Assembly (NCBI GenBank): GCA_003993805.1
Contig: RSEF01000031.1
Location: 24,089,924 to 24,153,923 of the forward strand
Reading direction: 5' to 3'
Length of the DNA: 64,000 bases
DNA from: Himantopus leucocephalus
Lineage: Eukaryota > Chordata > Aves > Charadriiformes > Recurvirostridae
Shown here: in pieces, positions 13,836 to 28,084 of the stretch
How positions within the stretch are numbered: the first letter of the stretch is position 1
Layout: the number at the start of each line of letters is the position of its first letter
Notes under the pieces: generated by a model
Databases searched by the model: none
What the model was told of the DNA's origin: nothing
What the model saw: only the letters and a program-made list of their open reading frames with translations
Made by a program: the position numbers and the translations under genes

Positions 13836-16800
13836 TATTCCTGCTCATAAAGCAACAGGACACATAAATGAAGAGCATACCTTTCTCCACAAACTATCTA
13901 CAGTGCCTCATGGTCTACAGCAGTAGGAAACTTCCTCCCCATCCTCCAGGTACTCAGAACCCAAATACGAAGAAGGGACTGACTAATGTCTAGACACGCT
14001 CAGTGAAACACCAAGAAGTCTCCCCAAGCGGTGCTATCGCAGTGCTGGCTCAGGTCAACCATGCCTTTGGCTACCCCTTTTCAGCACGGCTGCTGCTCAG
14101 ACAATCACCTCCCAGTCTGTACTGACCAGAAAGGAATTATTAGCCATAGATTAGCCAAGTGCTTTAAATTCAGAACTACTATGTAAGAGAAATATCTGCT
14201 ATCATAATGTAGCCCTGTTTTATTTCACTCCTGTCCCCTATCTGTAATATTGAGTAAATTCTGACCAAATGCGCTACATTTTTAGTCTACAATTTCTCCA
14301 ACACGGTTCAATACAGGTACTACTAGCTATCGATATCAACCTTAAGCTGCTGAGGTTAGCAGGCTGCTTCTTCAGAGATGTCTGATGGATGCCACCACCA
14401 GAGCTTTGGCTTAGTATCACCTCCTCTTATTTCTTATTCCAAGTGGGCATGGCTGGAAAGAATTTCCTCCTGGTTCAGGTCTGTTTATATCTGCCTTTGC
14501 CAGATACTCTGAGACACCTACATATTATCTCAGCCTAAAACCAACACTATATTTCTCTAGCTAGCACACAGGAAAAAAAAAAAAAACAAAACACAAAACC
14601 CAGAACAAAGATGTCTGGATGAGCACTAGTCACTCATTGAAGTTTTCTGAATTGTCTTACACCTAGAAAAAACTCAGCTGTGAACTTTGACCTACATTTT
14701 ACAAAAATACCAAAATAAGCTCCAGTAAAGAATAGGGTATTCCTCGCTTTCTTCAAAGACATAATGTTCTCTATCCCCCACTCCTTCACATGGCCAGACA
14801 GTGTTTGTTTCACAGTTCTTCTGTCTTAATTGTTTGAGTCTGGGGACAGGCAGCTGAAGCCAACTAGTTTGGCCTTTTAATTAAAATTTTAGCAGCCACA
14901 AGACATGTCTTAGAATTATACCTAGAAACTCTATTTAACAAAAACAAGCCCAAACAACTCCAAGTTGCAAACACACAGTACAACCACCAATAAAACAAAA
15001 ATGAAATCTTCCCAAGTTTTCAGGATAACAGATAACATATGTGCACCTTTTTCATTACAATCTAACATTGACTCCAAAATCCAAAAATAGTGTTTAAAAT
15101 ATGTCAAAATTAACTATTTTGCTATTAATCCTTTTATCAGAAACCACAGATAGAAATATTCCCAGAATCTCTCCCTTCCATCTCAAGTACCAAGAGTGAT
15201 GCTGTCTCTAGTAACAAAGCCTCCAGCTCAACACCACCTGTTACTCTGCAGCTACAAACTACCAACATGAGAGTCTGTGCCATGTCTCACACTAAAAATT
15301 GTGCAGACAACAAAAATCAAAGCCAAAGTCACATCAAAATAAACAACTTGAAGACTCTCATGTGATCATGAATAATTCATGATCACATTTAATTCAGTTT
15401 AAGTTTCTATTTTAATTTTGACAAAGCCACTGCAGATAATCCAGACAGCTGCAGTAGTGTGTGAATATAAGACTAATATGCACAGCTGGATAGCACCTTC
15501 TGGGAAGTGCACAGTGCCTTGCCCATTGGTGAGTGATCTATCTGAGCCACGTGGATGTTACTCCAAACCAGCGTTTTCACAGTTTTCACCCTCTGTATTT
15601 TGTCATTCAAAACTAAAGTGTTTATGAAGCTGGTCTTATATATTTAGGTTATAAATGTCAAAGGCAAAGATCACCTTTCACTTTTATAATACCTCATATA
15701 AGAGAGCATATGGGCTGACTAATCCCAGAAGCCCTACCCAAATACAGATGAAGACTGAGGAAGAGATGAAGTAGTATTTACACAAGGTGAGCCCAGCAGC
15801 ACGCAGGAGGGGGAAGCTCTGACCCAGAGGAACAGAGAAGCTGGTGTCAGATGTACCTGAAATATTCATACCTCCCGAAAGGATTGCCCTGATAAACCTG
15901 AAAACTTAATTACCCAGTCTTACAAACTTGAATGCAGTCATGTTAATTTCACTGCTGTTACTCTACTCATGTAAATGCCGGTAGGATCAGCATCTTGTAT
16001 TAGGGTTTAACTTTTGCATGCATCTGCCATCCACATAAGCTCTGCAAAAGTATGGAAAGAAGGCATTGTATAGTCCTTCAGCTGTCCTGCTGCACCAGAG
16101 CAAATTATTACTTATGCAATAAGCAATAATCATTGTGGTATTAGTCATCACTATTTCCAGTGTGGGGGGAAATCATTAATAGTGTTCTGGAAAAAGACTT
16201 TTTTTGGACATTTTATTCCAGTCTTAACAAGGAGAAGCATCACCAAATTTAGGTGCCACTTTCCAAACCCAGCATTACAAGAGTCATGCCAATGTTCTCA
16301 GAGACCTCTTACTGCTACTGCAGTTTTTATGTACTGACATCTATTTGAATAGAATATAGTAGTTTTACTCCACCACTAGGATCATCCATCATTAGAATGT
16401 ATTATGCAACTTATTACAAACACGATACTGAGAGCATAAAAAAATTACACTGTTGTATTCTCCACAGATAGTGAAACACAACGCTCTCACAAATGTCTCC
16501 GCAACCAATCTTCTCCCATGGCTTCTGCACATGCACAGTATGAACTTGCACACTCGAGTTAAAAGTAGAAGTTCTGGCTGCTGAATGCAGCATTAACTGC
16601 CACACTTTCTCTCCCCAAAAGAGGAGTTACAGCTGCCTGTTTTCAATGCGCCTTATATTGCAGAAGCTAAATTCTGTGCACCACAGCCTCACTTCGGCAA
16701 TCTGTTTAATATTATTTTATGAGCAATATCCCTGGAGACAAAAAGGGCTTCCTGGAGTGTTAAAAGTAGCATGGTCCAAATGCTCAGTATGTTGCAGAAT

Positions 16801-18604
16801 TAAGCAACTACTACGCACCAGGAACTATATACATATCATGAACTGTTGGAAAATATTAATCTATTCTCCAAGAGATCACATAGGCAGTTCAAAGCCTGAC
16901 ACTTTCTGACCACCTTTATCTCGAAATGCTGCCTCTGAAAGTCATAAAAGACTTTAGTTCCAACTCACTGACAAAATTTTCACCAGCAAAGCTTTTATAA
17001 GGCACGATCTCTTCATTTTAGTGGATTAGACTCCGTATCATATCAGTTCCACTGAAGAACTGCTTATGCATAAATTATTCACAGTCTAAGACTACAGTCT
17101 GTAAGATTACAACAGAGAAATATATTGCTGGAATTCTCTGTTATATATCTCTCTTTTGTATCTCTTTATTTTGCAGCTGTGTTTGGATGGGCCTTGCCAG
17201 GAAATATGCTGTATTTCCTCTTAATATTGTGCTTATTCACAAGTGTATATTACAGCATAGAAAACAGTAACTTCTATAAATTTCTTGCTGAGTCACATTC
17301 AGTTTTCAAGGAAGTTGAGAAACACTTGATTGACATAAGCTGGGGGAAATGAGCTGCCAAGAGATAGGGAGAGTGATCTGGGCATTCTTAGGTCCATCAT
17401 ATTGGCACTCATGCTAAAAATCTGGGCCAGAGTTGTATGGAAGAATAAAGACATTGAGTTATATTGAACAGAAGATGCAGTTCAATATCGTTTTACCAAA
17501 CTTACTGGGTCACCCTAATATGAGCACTGATAAAGAAGTACAAAATAATAGAAGTGATTTGCTAGAGAAAGAAAACTCAATAAACCTGTCCTATGCAAGA
17601 CAGCAGAAAGGCATTTGTTGGGATGCCATAGGTAAAGCTATTTAAAAAGCTGCAGAAAATGGGGTAAATAAAAGAACTGCAAAGTAGCAGAAAACCTTCA
17701 GGACAGGAGTTGTAGAAATGCACTGGAATTCAAACAACATGAAGTGCCACACTGTGTACTTATGTATGTTGCTGTATGTTAGAAGCTTGTTAGCTGAACA
17801 CAACAGAAAAAGCAGAGATGACAACTTAGGACTCCTGTCAGTAAAGTCAAAGAGAGGAGCAGAGTAAACTTTTTCAAGACTTTGATGAAATTAAAGGGGT
17901 TATAGAAGGTGGCTTCCTACAATTGGAGGAGCCATCTCTCTGACCCAAGAGTCCTTTCCAGAAATTGCATTTTACTTCACATAGCAAGTTACCATTAAAG
18001 TTTAAATGCTCCCCCAAAAGTAAATGAGAGACGTTAGGCTGGGGGGCCCTAAAAAAATACATCTGTAATGAAATGTCTGTAATGGTTACGCTTGTTGAAC
18101 ATAAAAAAAACATTTCTGGGCACACTAAAGCAGTCAGACTAGCTTACTGGTCCCACATGCAGAAACCTTGTGACGAAGTGATAACATGGTACAGATAGTC
18201 AGATCCTCTGCACTGAGTAACACAAGAGCATCACTGGTTATTTCAGTTGTGGCACTGCAAATATATTAGTACTCCTCCTTACAGAATTTAGGACCCAAGT
18301 CTTCAGATCCACATAACACTATTGGAACAAGAAATTTTGACATACGCAGCTCTTCTTGGGGAAATATCACTTTTCCTTTCTAGACCTTTGTGGCAACACG
18401 GAGCTAACCAATTGTTCTATATTTAGCTGCCAGACACAGGTTATAACCACCTCAAGGCTGTTTTAGACTTCTGAGTGCAATGACCCCACAGAAATGTAAA
18501 GTCAAACCGGTGCTCTGGTTTTTCCAGTCAAGCTGGATGGTTTTACTCGTGTGCTTAAACATTTGGCTAAGTCAGGCTTCAATGGAGGCCAGGATTGCAA
18601 ACAC

Positions 18605-18770
18605 ATAACAACAGGTGCACTGGGTCAGATCAAGCCACCAAACTAATATCATGTCTCCGAGAATGGTCAACACTGGATAATACGTACAAGACCAGGGCAA
18701 GCATGTATGATACCTCCTGCATCCATTCCCCACTGCAGGCATTAGAGATTTCCAGAACACACAGATGTAA
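18605..18770 (+). repeat. Interspersed repeat copy 2 (family not named)
   Basis: It starts at about GGTCAGATCAAGCC, continues with ATCATGTCTCCGAGAATGGTCA and CAGGGCAAGCATGTATGATA, and ends near CAGGCATTAGAGATTTCCAG. It aligns with the 12,545 copy in the same orientation and looks older than the CR1 copies in the window. Confidence 0.5.
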
Positions 18771-19140
18771 TTTTTGAGTTATTAATCCTCTGAAGATCTC
18801 CCTTTCACTTATTTTTTCTGTGTCCTGGTGAATTCATGTTAACGTGCTCCATGGAACACTACCTCCTTTTTGTATATATAGCTGTAAAGCAAGGCACAGT
18901 CTGACACATTCTGTAATTTGCAGTCATTATGTTTTTCACAGAAATTGCCATAAATCAGGTACCAATTACTCAGAAAACTTTCATTAAAAATAAAGAGAAG
19001 CCATTTTCAGGCCCTCAAGGTAGATAAAATCATATTTTCAAAGTTAGTGTGAATCAACATACCCCTGAATTTCCAGTAGGTCTGAGACACCAGCTCTGAT
19101 AGCCTTTAAGGCAATTTAACAGTCAGCACGGTGAACTTAC

Positions 19141-19185
19141 CTTACAGAGAGATCTGTTCTGAAATGGGAGTTTGCCTTGTGTGCT
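19141..19185 (-). other. Candidate 45-nt cassette exon in PDE8B intron
   Basis: Minus-strand segment with a strong acceptor (CCTTTTCTTTTAG) and a perfect donor (AAG followed by GTAAGT). It is 45 nt, open in phase 0, encoding STQGKLPFQNRSLCK. PDE8B exon 1 ends in phase 0, so inclusion would add 15 residues without a shift. It matches no mammalian PDE8B segment I know. Chance splice-site pairs occur in long introns, so this is only a candidate. Confidence 0.25.
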
Positions 19186-19835
19186 CTAAAAGAAAAGGGG
19201 CCTTGATACACCATTTACGTGCATCTTGTCCAGTGATTTCTTTTTTCCCCTGCAGAAACTGAGAATGTTGCTTCTCAGATCCAAGTTAGGATAATTTGAT
19301 TTTAGGGAGACCTTAGCAAAGGAACCTCCCAAAAAGTTAGCAGTAAGATGTGAAAGAAAGTGACAAGTAATTTAGCTAGTGATGAGAACTGTAGGGAGTT
19401 TACAGAAGCATGCATTGTTGACCTATTTCAGCATCATTTTTTAAAAAAATGTGCAATGAATACATACAAAATGCTGAAAAAATGTCATTCCCCCAAGAAA
19501 GGTTGAATGCTGGGTTATGCTTAACATTTAATGTTTAAGAAGCTTCTGGTGTTTTAATTGCTCTTGCAGCTTCCAGCAGAGAGGTATATATATTTGCAGA
19601 TACAGTTCTTCCCGTGAAAGTTCTAATGCAATACATTTGCCTTAACTGGCATTTTTATATTTCACTTTATGAAAACAGCCCAAGCAAATACCCTTTTTGT
19701 CATTAAAAAATAAAAATTAAAAAAGTCATTCCCTAATTTGGTATTTTAATTTCAGTCATGATGTATGAAGAAATATTTTTAAATGATCCAGTCACTCTTA
19801 CCACATTTAAAATATGATCGCCTCAAAACACTTAC

Positions 19836-20069
19836 CATGAGTCAGCTAAGGAATAGACATTTAGAAGTTTTCAGAGGATAACTAAAACCAACTCTATGCA
19901 CAGTTCCCATTTTTCTCCAGAGTACGATCTTCATCTCTGGATTGGGAACTATCCTTCCAGCCAAGGAGTCAGCTGGGAGCTTGCTCCCACTTGGTGACAC
20001 TGAGACAACCTCTGTGGTGGCACAGGAATCCTCATCGCAAAGCTGGAACTCTCTCTGCAGCCAGCCATC
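19836..20069 (-). other. Candidate non-coding or alternative exon in PDE8B intron
   Basis: Minus-strand 234-nt segment with a pyrimidine-rich acceptor (CTGCCTCCCCCAG) and a consensus donor (CATG then GTAAGT). One frame (DGWLQREFQLCDEDS...) stays open for about 75 codons before a TGA near the donor. I do not recognise the peptide, and it does not join in frame to PDE8B exon 1 by way of the segment at 21,681. Confidence 0.2.
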
Positions 20070-21680
20070 CTGGGGGAGGCAGAAGCCACAGCATTAAAGA
20101 CATCAGGCCATCTCAGAACTTGGGAAACAGAAGACTCAAGCTGACTTTGCCTATATCAGACTACAAAAAAAGTTTACCCTATATCTACATGTAATAAAAC
20201 TTACGATTTTGTCGTTATCGATCATGTTATCAGATTAAGAAAGTGAAAATATGATGTTAGAATAGAAACCTTATCTATGTTCCCAGCAAATAAGAACTAT
20301 TCCTCCATTTCTTATGCATGCCAGTAACTTCAATTGAGTTTTCCTTTGTTGTATAAGATACTTGCTATAAATTGCAATGAAATTTTACATAGGTTCAAGT
20401 AACTAGATTACAATATGAACGGAGTAATTTCCCTGGTACCCACCACAAATTATTTTATTATCCTTGGAAGACTAGTGAAGATGCTGCGACTGTATACAGA
20501 AATAGAATAAATACACTCTACTTGTCAAGGATTTCTAAGTGAGCTCTAGTGAAAAGACTAATTCTGAGAAAATGAAATAGCTGCAAGAGCGTCTATCTTA
20601 TTTAAGATGGCTTGGTTTAATCATTGCCCATGCTGCTGTTGAAAGGTAGACTGCAGACATTTCTGCCTGAGATTATTACTTATCACTGAAATGTGTACAG
20701 CATGAAGCAGTACAGAAGTCTCCGTGAATTTTTATGTACAGCAGAATACACACGATTGACTGTTGTTCACTTTACCTTTCTGTTGCTGACAGTAATATCA
20801 GGTAAGCATTTCATTCCTATGCTTCCTCATATGACTAGGTTCTCCATGAAAAGAAACATAACAACAATGGATCAAGTAACAGCCTACTAGTCCAATTTAA
20901 CACCTTGCTTGGCTTCTTTTGACTGATTTGGACTCAGCTGCAAACCAAGTCAGAAACCATATTTATTTGAAGATTGCTTGCTAAATGCTTCACCTTCGTG
21001 TTTCCTCTTCAAAGGGAATGATTTTCCATTTCCATATGTACTCACTTAACACATCTGCAAGCATTAAACAAAGACAGCGAAGCCAAATCAGTAACAACAC
21101 AAATGATGTTATGGCTGGTGGTAAGAAGAGTAAATAATCACTCATTTATATTTCACCCTGAATTTTGATCTAATACTGCAACCTTTACCAAAGATGCAAA
21201 ATAAATCATTGCAAATAGTAAAAAAAACCCCAACCAAAACAGAAATCAAGGCAGTTACCAAATGAGGAGGAAGAGCAGCAGCAAGCACTGAAATGCCATT
21301 TGTGGGGCCACTGGGCCTTTGTAGGTCTGGTCCAGTTGTCCAAGGCCACCTACTTGTCCTTCACAGTAGTAGCACAACCGAGGTGTTTAGACACCCAGTC
21401 AGGGCCCTTAGGATAAGGCTGATTGTCTCAGCAAGAACCATGAGATCTCGGTCCTATGTTTCCAACCTCAAAAGCATACATCGTTGGGCTGTAGTTAGGT
21501 GCAGTCAGTGCAGCCAGCATATATCCAGCCTCCCAGTGTGTGTTTTACAGCTGATGTTGCTGTAATCATTAGCCCTAAATTTACTAAGCTTTAGTCATTT
21601 AAAGTTGGTTTAAAACTACTGCGGGTATTTCTATGGTAACGTGTCGTTGGACCTCCCAGCCGCAGCATGAAGTGACTTAC

Positions 21681-21747
21681 CGAAGTCAGCATTGCCAGAC
21701 AGAAATTTTCCAGCTGGATCCTCCCAGCACCAGGAAATTTTCATTTG
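21681..21747 (-). other. Candidate exon in PDE8B intron
   Basis: Minus-strand 67-nt segment between TTTACTTCTAG and GTAAGT. It is open in phase 0 (QMKISWCWEDPAGKF...). It is unrecognised and may be chance. It is listed because the donor is perfect and two other good candidates follow in the same direction. Confidence 0.18.
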
Positions 21748-24700
21748 CTAGAAGTAAAGCCCTTTAAAGAAGCTGTAAATCACGTGGACATTTTTATCAA
21801 ACTATAAACAGTACCTGAGATTGACTATAGTAAGTTCTTACTGACTTGAAACATTTTTCCAGGATTTTATCTTTGAAATATTTCTCTTGTTGAAGTGACA
21901 TTTCCAAATAAGCAGGAAATTCAAGTCCCACTAACTTCCCATCAGCATACAAGTCAGTTGTCAAGCAAATTTCTGACCAGAAAAGCAGTAAAAGTTTGGA
22001 AGTTTAGAGAGGATGTACAGAAGACTATCATCTTTCCTGTTTTACACTTAATCCTGTGATAGGTAGCAATCTGTTTTAATTCACACATCTGTGCAATGAT
22101 ATTTTCCTGTCCATGGCATACATGCTGGTAGCAGAAAAGAAGATATCCCTACTGTTGTTGCATACTCATCAGTTTTGATAATACTGGGAACAAACAGACA
22201 GAACTGCTGCCCTCCAGAGTGAGAAAGAATGTAACTGATCATCAAAGAATGAATGAAGAGACTTGGCGGCTGGTAGACCCAGGATGTGAACTGTGACTAA
22301 AAAGAACTAAGAATTCCACATATTTAGATGTATCCTGCTTTGATCCCATTCTCAGCAATGGCAACACCTCTGCAACTGGTCAAATGGTGACAGGGGGGAG
22401 GAAATAAACAACAAAACTGGAGGGGAGATACCAGAAGATGGCTCACCCAAACTGCAGACAAGCATACACCAAATATGCATACAAACATACTAAAGGATTG
22501 CGCATCATCCAAACAAGGCAGACTGTCCTCTTCAGTGATCCTATGCTGAAAGAACAAGTGAAAAATAAAAACCCTGTGAGAGAGGGAGTGGCCGATCAAC
22601 AAAAGGCAGTGGTGGCAAGAAGCACTGCCAACATCTCCCAGTGATGCAAATCTGGCATGTTGCACCTATGCCACGCCACTGCCTCCTTCACTCATCAAGA
22701 AATGTTGAACATTTCTCAAGGAGAGTTAGGAACAAGGCATTCGGAGAAGCAGCACTACCCAGCCCAACTACTACCTACAGCTAGTATAGCTGAGGGCTGT
22801 GTGGGAGGAATGCTGCCAGCTGTTTTGGTCTCTGATAGCCCATTAACCAGAAGAGGAGGTGTCAGGGCCCAATCATTTATTTCTATTGAATTAAAAATGA
22901 AATGTAGGGAAATTTTCGGGAAATGTGAATAGCTTGTTTCCCATTGCTATCTTCCTACCTGAAAAACGCGAAATCTTCGTCTCACTGATGTCAGTGGAGT
23001 CTTTCTGGGAGCAAAATTTGCATCCTAACATATGGAGCGGTGACTTCTGAATTTCGCCATTTTTACCAGACTACATGTATGAATTGCACATTTCTGCACT
23101 GGAGCTGCAAGTGCAAAAAGGTACAAAGTTTTTACAGCTGTACCATTGAACACTGTTTTGTATTTTAAGCTCTTTCATTAGATTTTGAAATAAAATGTTG
23201 TTCTTTCTTCAATGATAAGAAGTGATATACAAAAAAATCCAGAATATTTTTTGGTAAGCACCTTAAAAATAATCATAAACATTTATCTTCTTCTGGTGTT
23301 CAGTTAGAAAGCTAGCTCTGTTAAGTGTTCTTACAATGTGCGTCCACAATCACAGTTAACCTGATCCGTCTCCTAAAAATTTCCCAAGTGCACAGAAGTT
23401 TATTGGTGCTTTTTACTACTCAGATACTCTTAAATCTGCCTGATGACAGTATCTTGTAGGAGTAGTTCTCCAGCCCAAACTCAGAAATGATCATATATGT
23501 CTAGTATCCATTTTACAACATCAGTAACACAAACTGAAACACCCTGCAACCATGAGCAAGTTTTCTCCATTTTCCTTCATTTTGCTCCAGTGGATCCAGT
23601 GCAGCTATACGACATGAGTTCTCGAATAAAACAAGGGTATGTTGAAGCAATTCTTTACTCAATTGCTATTTAACAGGCTACATGCCAAAGACCGTATGTG
23701 TGTCATAAAATATCTGTTTGTAAACATAAACATCTTTCAGGCTTGGATAGGTAAACTGCATTATGTATTGACACCAGAGAATAAGCGTGAGCATGGTAAT
23801 TAAGGGTCATCCTTCCACACGCAACCATCTGCATTAACCATGCAGGAAACCAGTGTTCTCTGATAAGACTTTACATGCAAGATACAGAAGTAGCGAGCCC
23901 TTTTCAATTTTAAGCTACCTGCAGCCTATTTGCAATCAAATGAAAAATAACAATAAATTGAACATGAAAGGATGGCCTTAAAGGAGTTACTTTCAGCAGA
24001 GCAAATTTTTCAAATCTAAGGCGAGGCCACAGATGCCTTGTAGCTCTAAGGGGAAAAAAAAAATCATTGATCTAAAAATAACCTCTTGTATAAATCTGGT
24101 GGAACCCATGAAAACGATTCCCTTCTTTGAAGATGATTCATTACTGAACTCTTTGAACTGTATGGATGGTCCCTAAGACACTAAAACACCAGAGGGCCAA
24201 AAAAGATCTGTATGTGCATCAGCTGTTCTTGTTAATGCATATCTGCAAAGAGACAACAAAGGAACCTTCCCAGTTGATAGGGTAGGAAAGAACAAACAAA
24301 TGTAAGCCCAAATTCTCAAACGGTTGGTTTGAACTATCTTTAAAGGGTTTCTCAACACCTGCTAGTTTTTCTTCCTGAACTCTGTAAGTACATGTTGGGA
24401 CAAAATGGTAGGTATTAGGACAAAACACTGGAACACACTGAGATACAAGACTTTGCTCCACATACATTTGCGAGGGCCCAAACCCCCAAGAGCAGCGTAC
24501 AGATCTAATTCACTGCAGGATCTTACCAGAGGCCACACAATATCCTCATGCTTTCTGGTCAAGTGTAACACTGATCAGTCCCACTAGTTTTTATGTTATT
24601 GATAATCTTACAATATTTCACTTTCTTAAACATCTGACTTCATACCTGAAAGAAAAAGTCTGATATCTCTAACACCAGAATGCACAGAATCTAACTTAAA

Positions 24701-26559
24701 ATGATGACCTTTTAAATATATTATTTCTAAGACTGACACAATTCTTGTCTTGAACTTGACTCTTTAGTAGTATCTATCAAACACATGGTTTTCAATCTGC
24801 TAACGGTGTGAGAAACAAACAAGTTCCGTCGCTCACTCCAAGCCCACTTGAAGGACCAATGCAGTAAAAGGTAGCTCTGTCGCACTGAAATAAGCATGCC
24901 AGAATGCACTGAGGAAACTGTTGCACCAAATAAAGTGACAACATTTATACAAGTCACTTTTGAATGAAAAAACTGCCATTAAGATTAAGTTCATTCCCAT
25001 GCACCAGACCCACCGAGCTAATACACTGTGTGAGTCCTCTCCTTGCAATATCCTATCTGGGCCGGGAATATAGGAGTGCATGCTGTCATTTCACAAAGTT
25101 GTACTAGAAGTATCTCCATGTTACAATAATTTTGATTGTTATGCCCTGCTTGCTGGTTTTGGGTTTGGTTTTTTGTTGTTGTTGTTTTGGTGGCTTGTTT
25201 TGTTTTGCTTTGTTTCCTTTTCCCCCCTTTTTGTCAAATCTCTCTTCAGGACAACGAGACCCTCCCAGGAAGCTCTCTTTCCTGTCTTACAGTAAAACAC
25301 TGATTTAGCTACCAACATTCTTCCCCCAGCTATCATAACACCACAACAAACCAGCATGGTTTGTCTGGAGCAGTACTCCACACAAGGAGAAAAAAATATG
25401 TGAAGCTAAGGATTTTTTTCCTTTTAAGAGTAAAGAGCTTGTACTGGCAAACAGACTAGTTAGTAGTCTTCAATTTGCCTAGGCAAATATCAAATACTTC
25501 TCTCTCGCTCTTAAATATTAAATTACATAGATTTAGAAAGAGTCCTCTGCTGTTGTGATGGGGTGGGAAATAAAACCATAAAAAAGCACAGACTACTAGG
25601 TGGCTTTAGGCAGCAGTGGATGCATTACTACAACTTTGTAACACAGAACACCATCTATGCCCTTCCTGTTGCAATGAAACCCATGTATGATTGAATTGTT
25701 TTAGAAGCTTATTAAGACTACCACAAATAAACTCCAGAAATAGCATGTTCAAGACAATTGCTACAATCCACAAAATTTCTTAGCACTGGGTTGCAAGCTA
25801 CATTTTTCTTATGTAGCTATAAGGTCTGGACAAAAATCACTAGATTCAGGCATCCCATTTCCTCAAGACTTCTAAGTGTCATCGGCATCCTGTGCCACCA
25901 AGACAAATCTTTTTCCTCCTCAAAAGCACCTCTCTACCCATACGCCCCTTCAGCCCCGCTCCCTTCATCTTAAGTCTCTGTCCTGTCCTCCTCCAGCCCA
26001 TAACAGATGCTCCTACCACAACCACTCCAACTTAGGCTAGATGATTGATTACTTTCTTTACACTTGAACAATGATGTCTCACTCTGCTTAGCCCATCTCA
26101 GGTCTTCACTTCATCCATCTCTTCTCTGATGATCCACTGCACCCTCACAGTACTCTAGTTGACCATTTTTATGTCTGCAAAAACCTCCAGAACAAAGACA
26201 GCCAAAGATTTCCCAGGTTTCCACCAGTGCACTGCAGCCACTGTCCAGAGCTCCGTGGGGATGGGAACACTGTCCAGCAGCTGCAGCACACTGCACCACA
26301 TCCACAGCCCACCGTACCACGTCCACGAGAATGTAAGAAATCAAAACTTTTAAGATGTCTTGCTATTCTGGCCTCCCTCACTTTGCAGTCAGAGGCATCC
26401 TGAAAAGAGGCCATGGCAAGGTGTTCAACATGGCAGTTACACACCTCTTCCATAAGTCACGACACTGCTTGGCACATAAGCACAGCCCTAACCATTTAAC
26501 ACATATGACTGATTTTATTCTGAAATGGAACATACCACCTTTTCCTGAAAGCTTGTGTT

Positions 26560-26838
26560 ACAAGTAACAAGCAATAGGGCAAGAGGAAACAGCCATGAGT
26601 TACACCAGGGGATGTTTAGTTTGGACATAAGGAAAAATTTCATCACCAAAAGGGTTGTCAAGCATTGGAACAGGCTGCCCAGGGAAGTGGTTGATTCACC
26701 ATCCCTGAAGTCATTTAAAAGATGTGTAGACATGGTGCTTAAGGACATGGTTCAGTGGTGGACTTGGCAATGCTAGGCTAACGGTTGGACTTCATAATCT
26801 TAAAGGTCTTTTCCAGCCCAAATGATTCTATGATCCTA
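26560..26838 (+). mobile_element. CR1 LINE, 3' fragment
   Basis: Sense copy. The sequence RGNSHELHQGMF, then [17 protein letters not shown] and DSPSLKSFK, can be read at the end of the CR1 ORF. A short 3' UTR follows, ending CCAAATGATTCTATGATCC. It is 5' truncated and lacks all catalytic parts of the reverse transcriptase. Confidence 0.92.
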
Positions 26839-28084
26839 TTTCCCAACATGATTAAACAGCTGTTTAGGAATTGGCTTGCTTTGTGACAGGAGGAAGTAGT
26901 GATTCATCAGGACAGGACTCTGGAATGGATGGATTTCAGGGAAGCGGTCTCAGAGCCAAGAGGAAGAGAAACCCACAATAGCCAACAGTCCAGGAGGCAG
27001 GGGACTCATGTGGGAGAACCTCTTCAGACTCTTTCAAAACAAAGAATTGAACTTGGGTGTCTCATCTCCAGAAAACACCTTACCACCATGTTACCACCTA
27101 CCCGGGGGGTCTCTGAGTTTCAAAAGAAGTTTGATTCACTTTGGAAATGAACACACACAAAAGTTAAAGCCTCATTTTCACCCTCCTTTCCTAAAAGAGA
27201 TTTCTTAGGTTTGCGGCTAGCACAATGGCTTGATAAGTCACATTTCATAAACGGACACAATGATTATTAAACATAACTGCAGGAGAACGATGACCAATGC
27301 CAAAATTCAAGTTTACAGTGCCTTCAGACAGCCTTCCAAATCGGTGATGGGGGAAGAATAAAGCCTCTTTTGCTGTCCCTGTGGCAAAATGGTTGACCTA
27401 AGAGCAAAGGGTAAATGGAGTTCTGGAAACAGCTCCAAAGCTAACTTCAGAGACCTCATGCCCAATTCCACATTCAATTAAGCTGATTTTTTTATAGCAC
27501 TAAAACGCCACTGGTAAGTATATCACGGTTTTGATTAAAACATGCATAAAAGGAGACAGGAATCGGACCCCGCCCCTCCAAATATAAACAAATCAATTGT
27601 AATTAAATCTAATGGGTTACAGCTCTACATGCAAACTGGCTGTGAGCACAGTTTGTCCTAGGCTTATAAATAGCTGTTGAATAGCTTGTTTTCCAATAGA
27701 TACATCGCTTCAAAACTCCATTCTGCCCATTTCAGCTCATTGCCTTACCTCACAGTGGACATTACTGAGCCTACTAATGCAGGGTCTGTCAGCTAACTGT
27801 TGTTTCTTTGGATTTCTTATTGAAACATAATTTCGTAATATCTATACACGTGCTCACACTTGGCTGCATGCTCTATGAACTCTGTGCGCTGGAGTCCAGG
27901 TGGCCCAGATCTCTCTAATTCCTGCTCCACTCTCCCATGCTATGAAACCAACTGACATTGGTCCAATTTTGCCATCCTTGTAGAAAGAAAGCTGCCTCTT
28001 CAGATGCAGTATGAATCCAGGGCAAGAGATCAATGAATTGTAAATCTACATCCAAATTAGTTATGTATTTTCAAAGTAAGTAAC

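Noticed and set aside
22324..22932. Three overlapping ORFs of 68-113 codons
   Set aside because: No recognisable domain, and both strands are open, so chance or an unidentified repeat is likelier than a gene.
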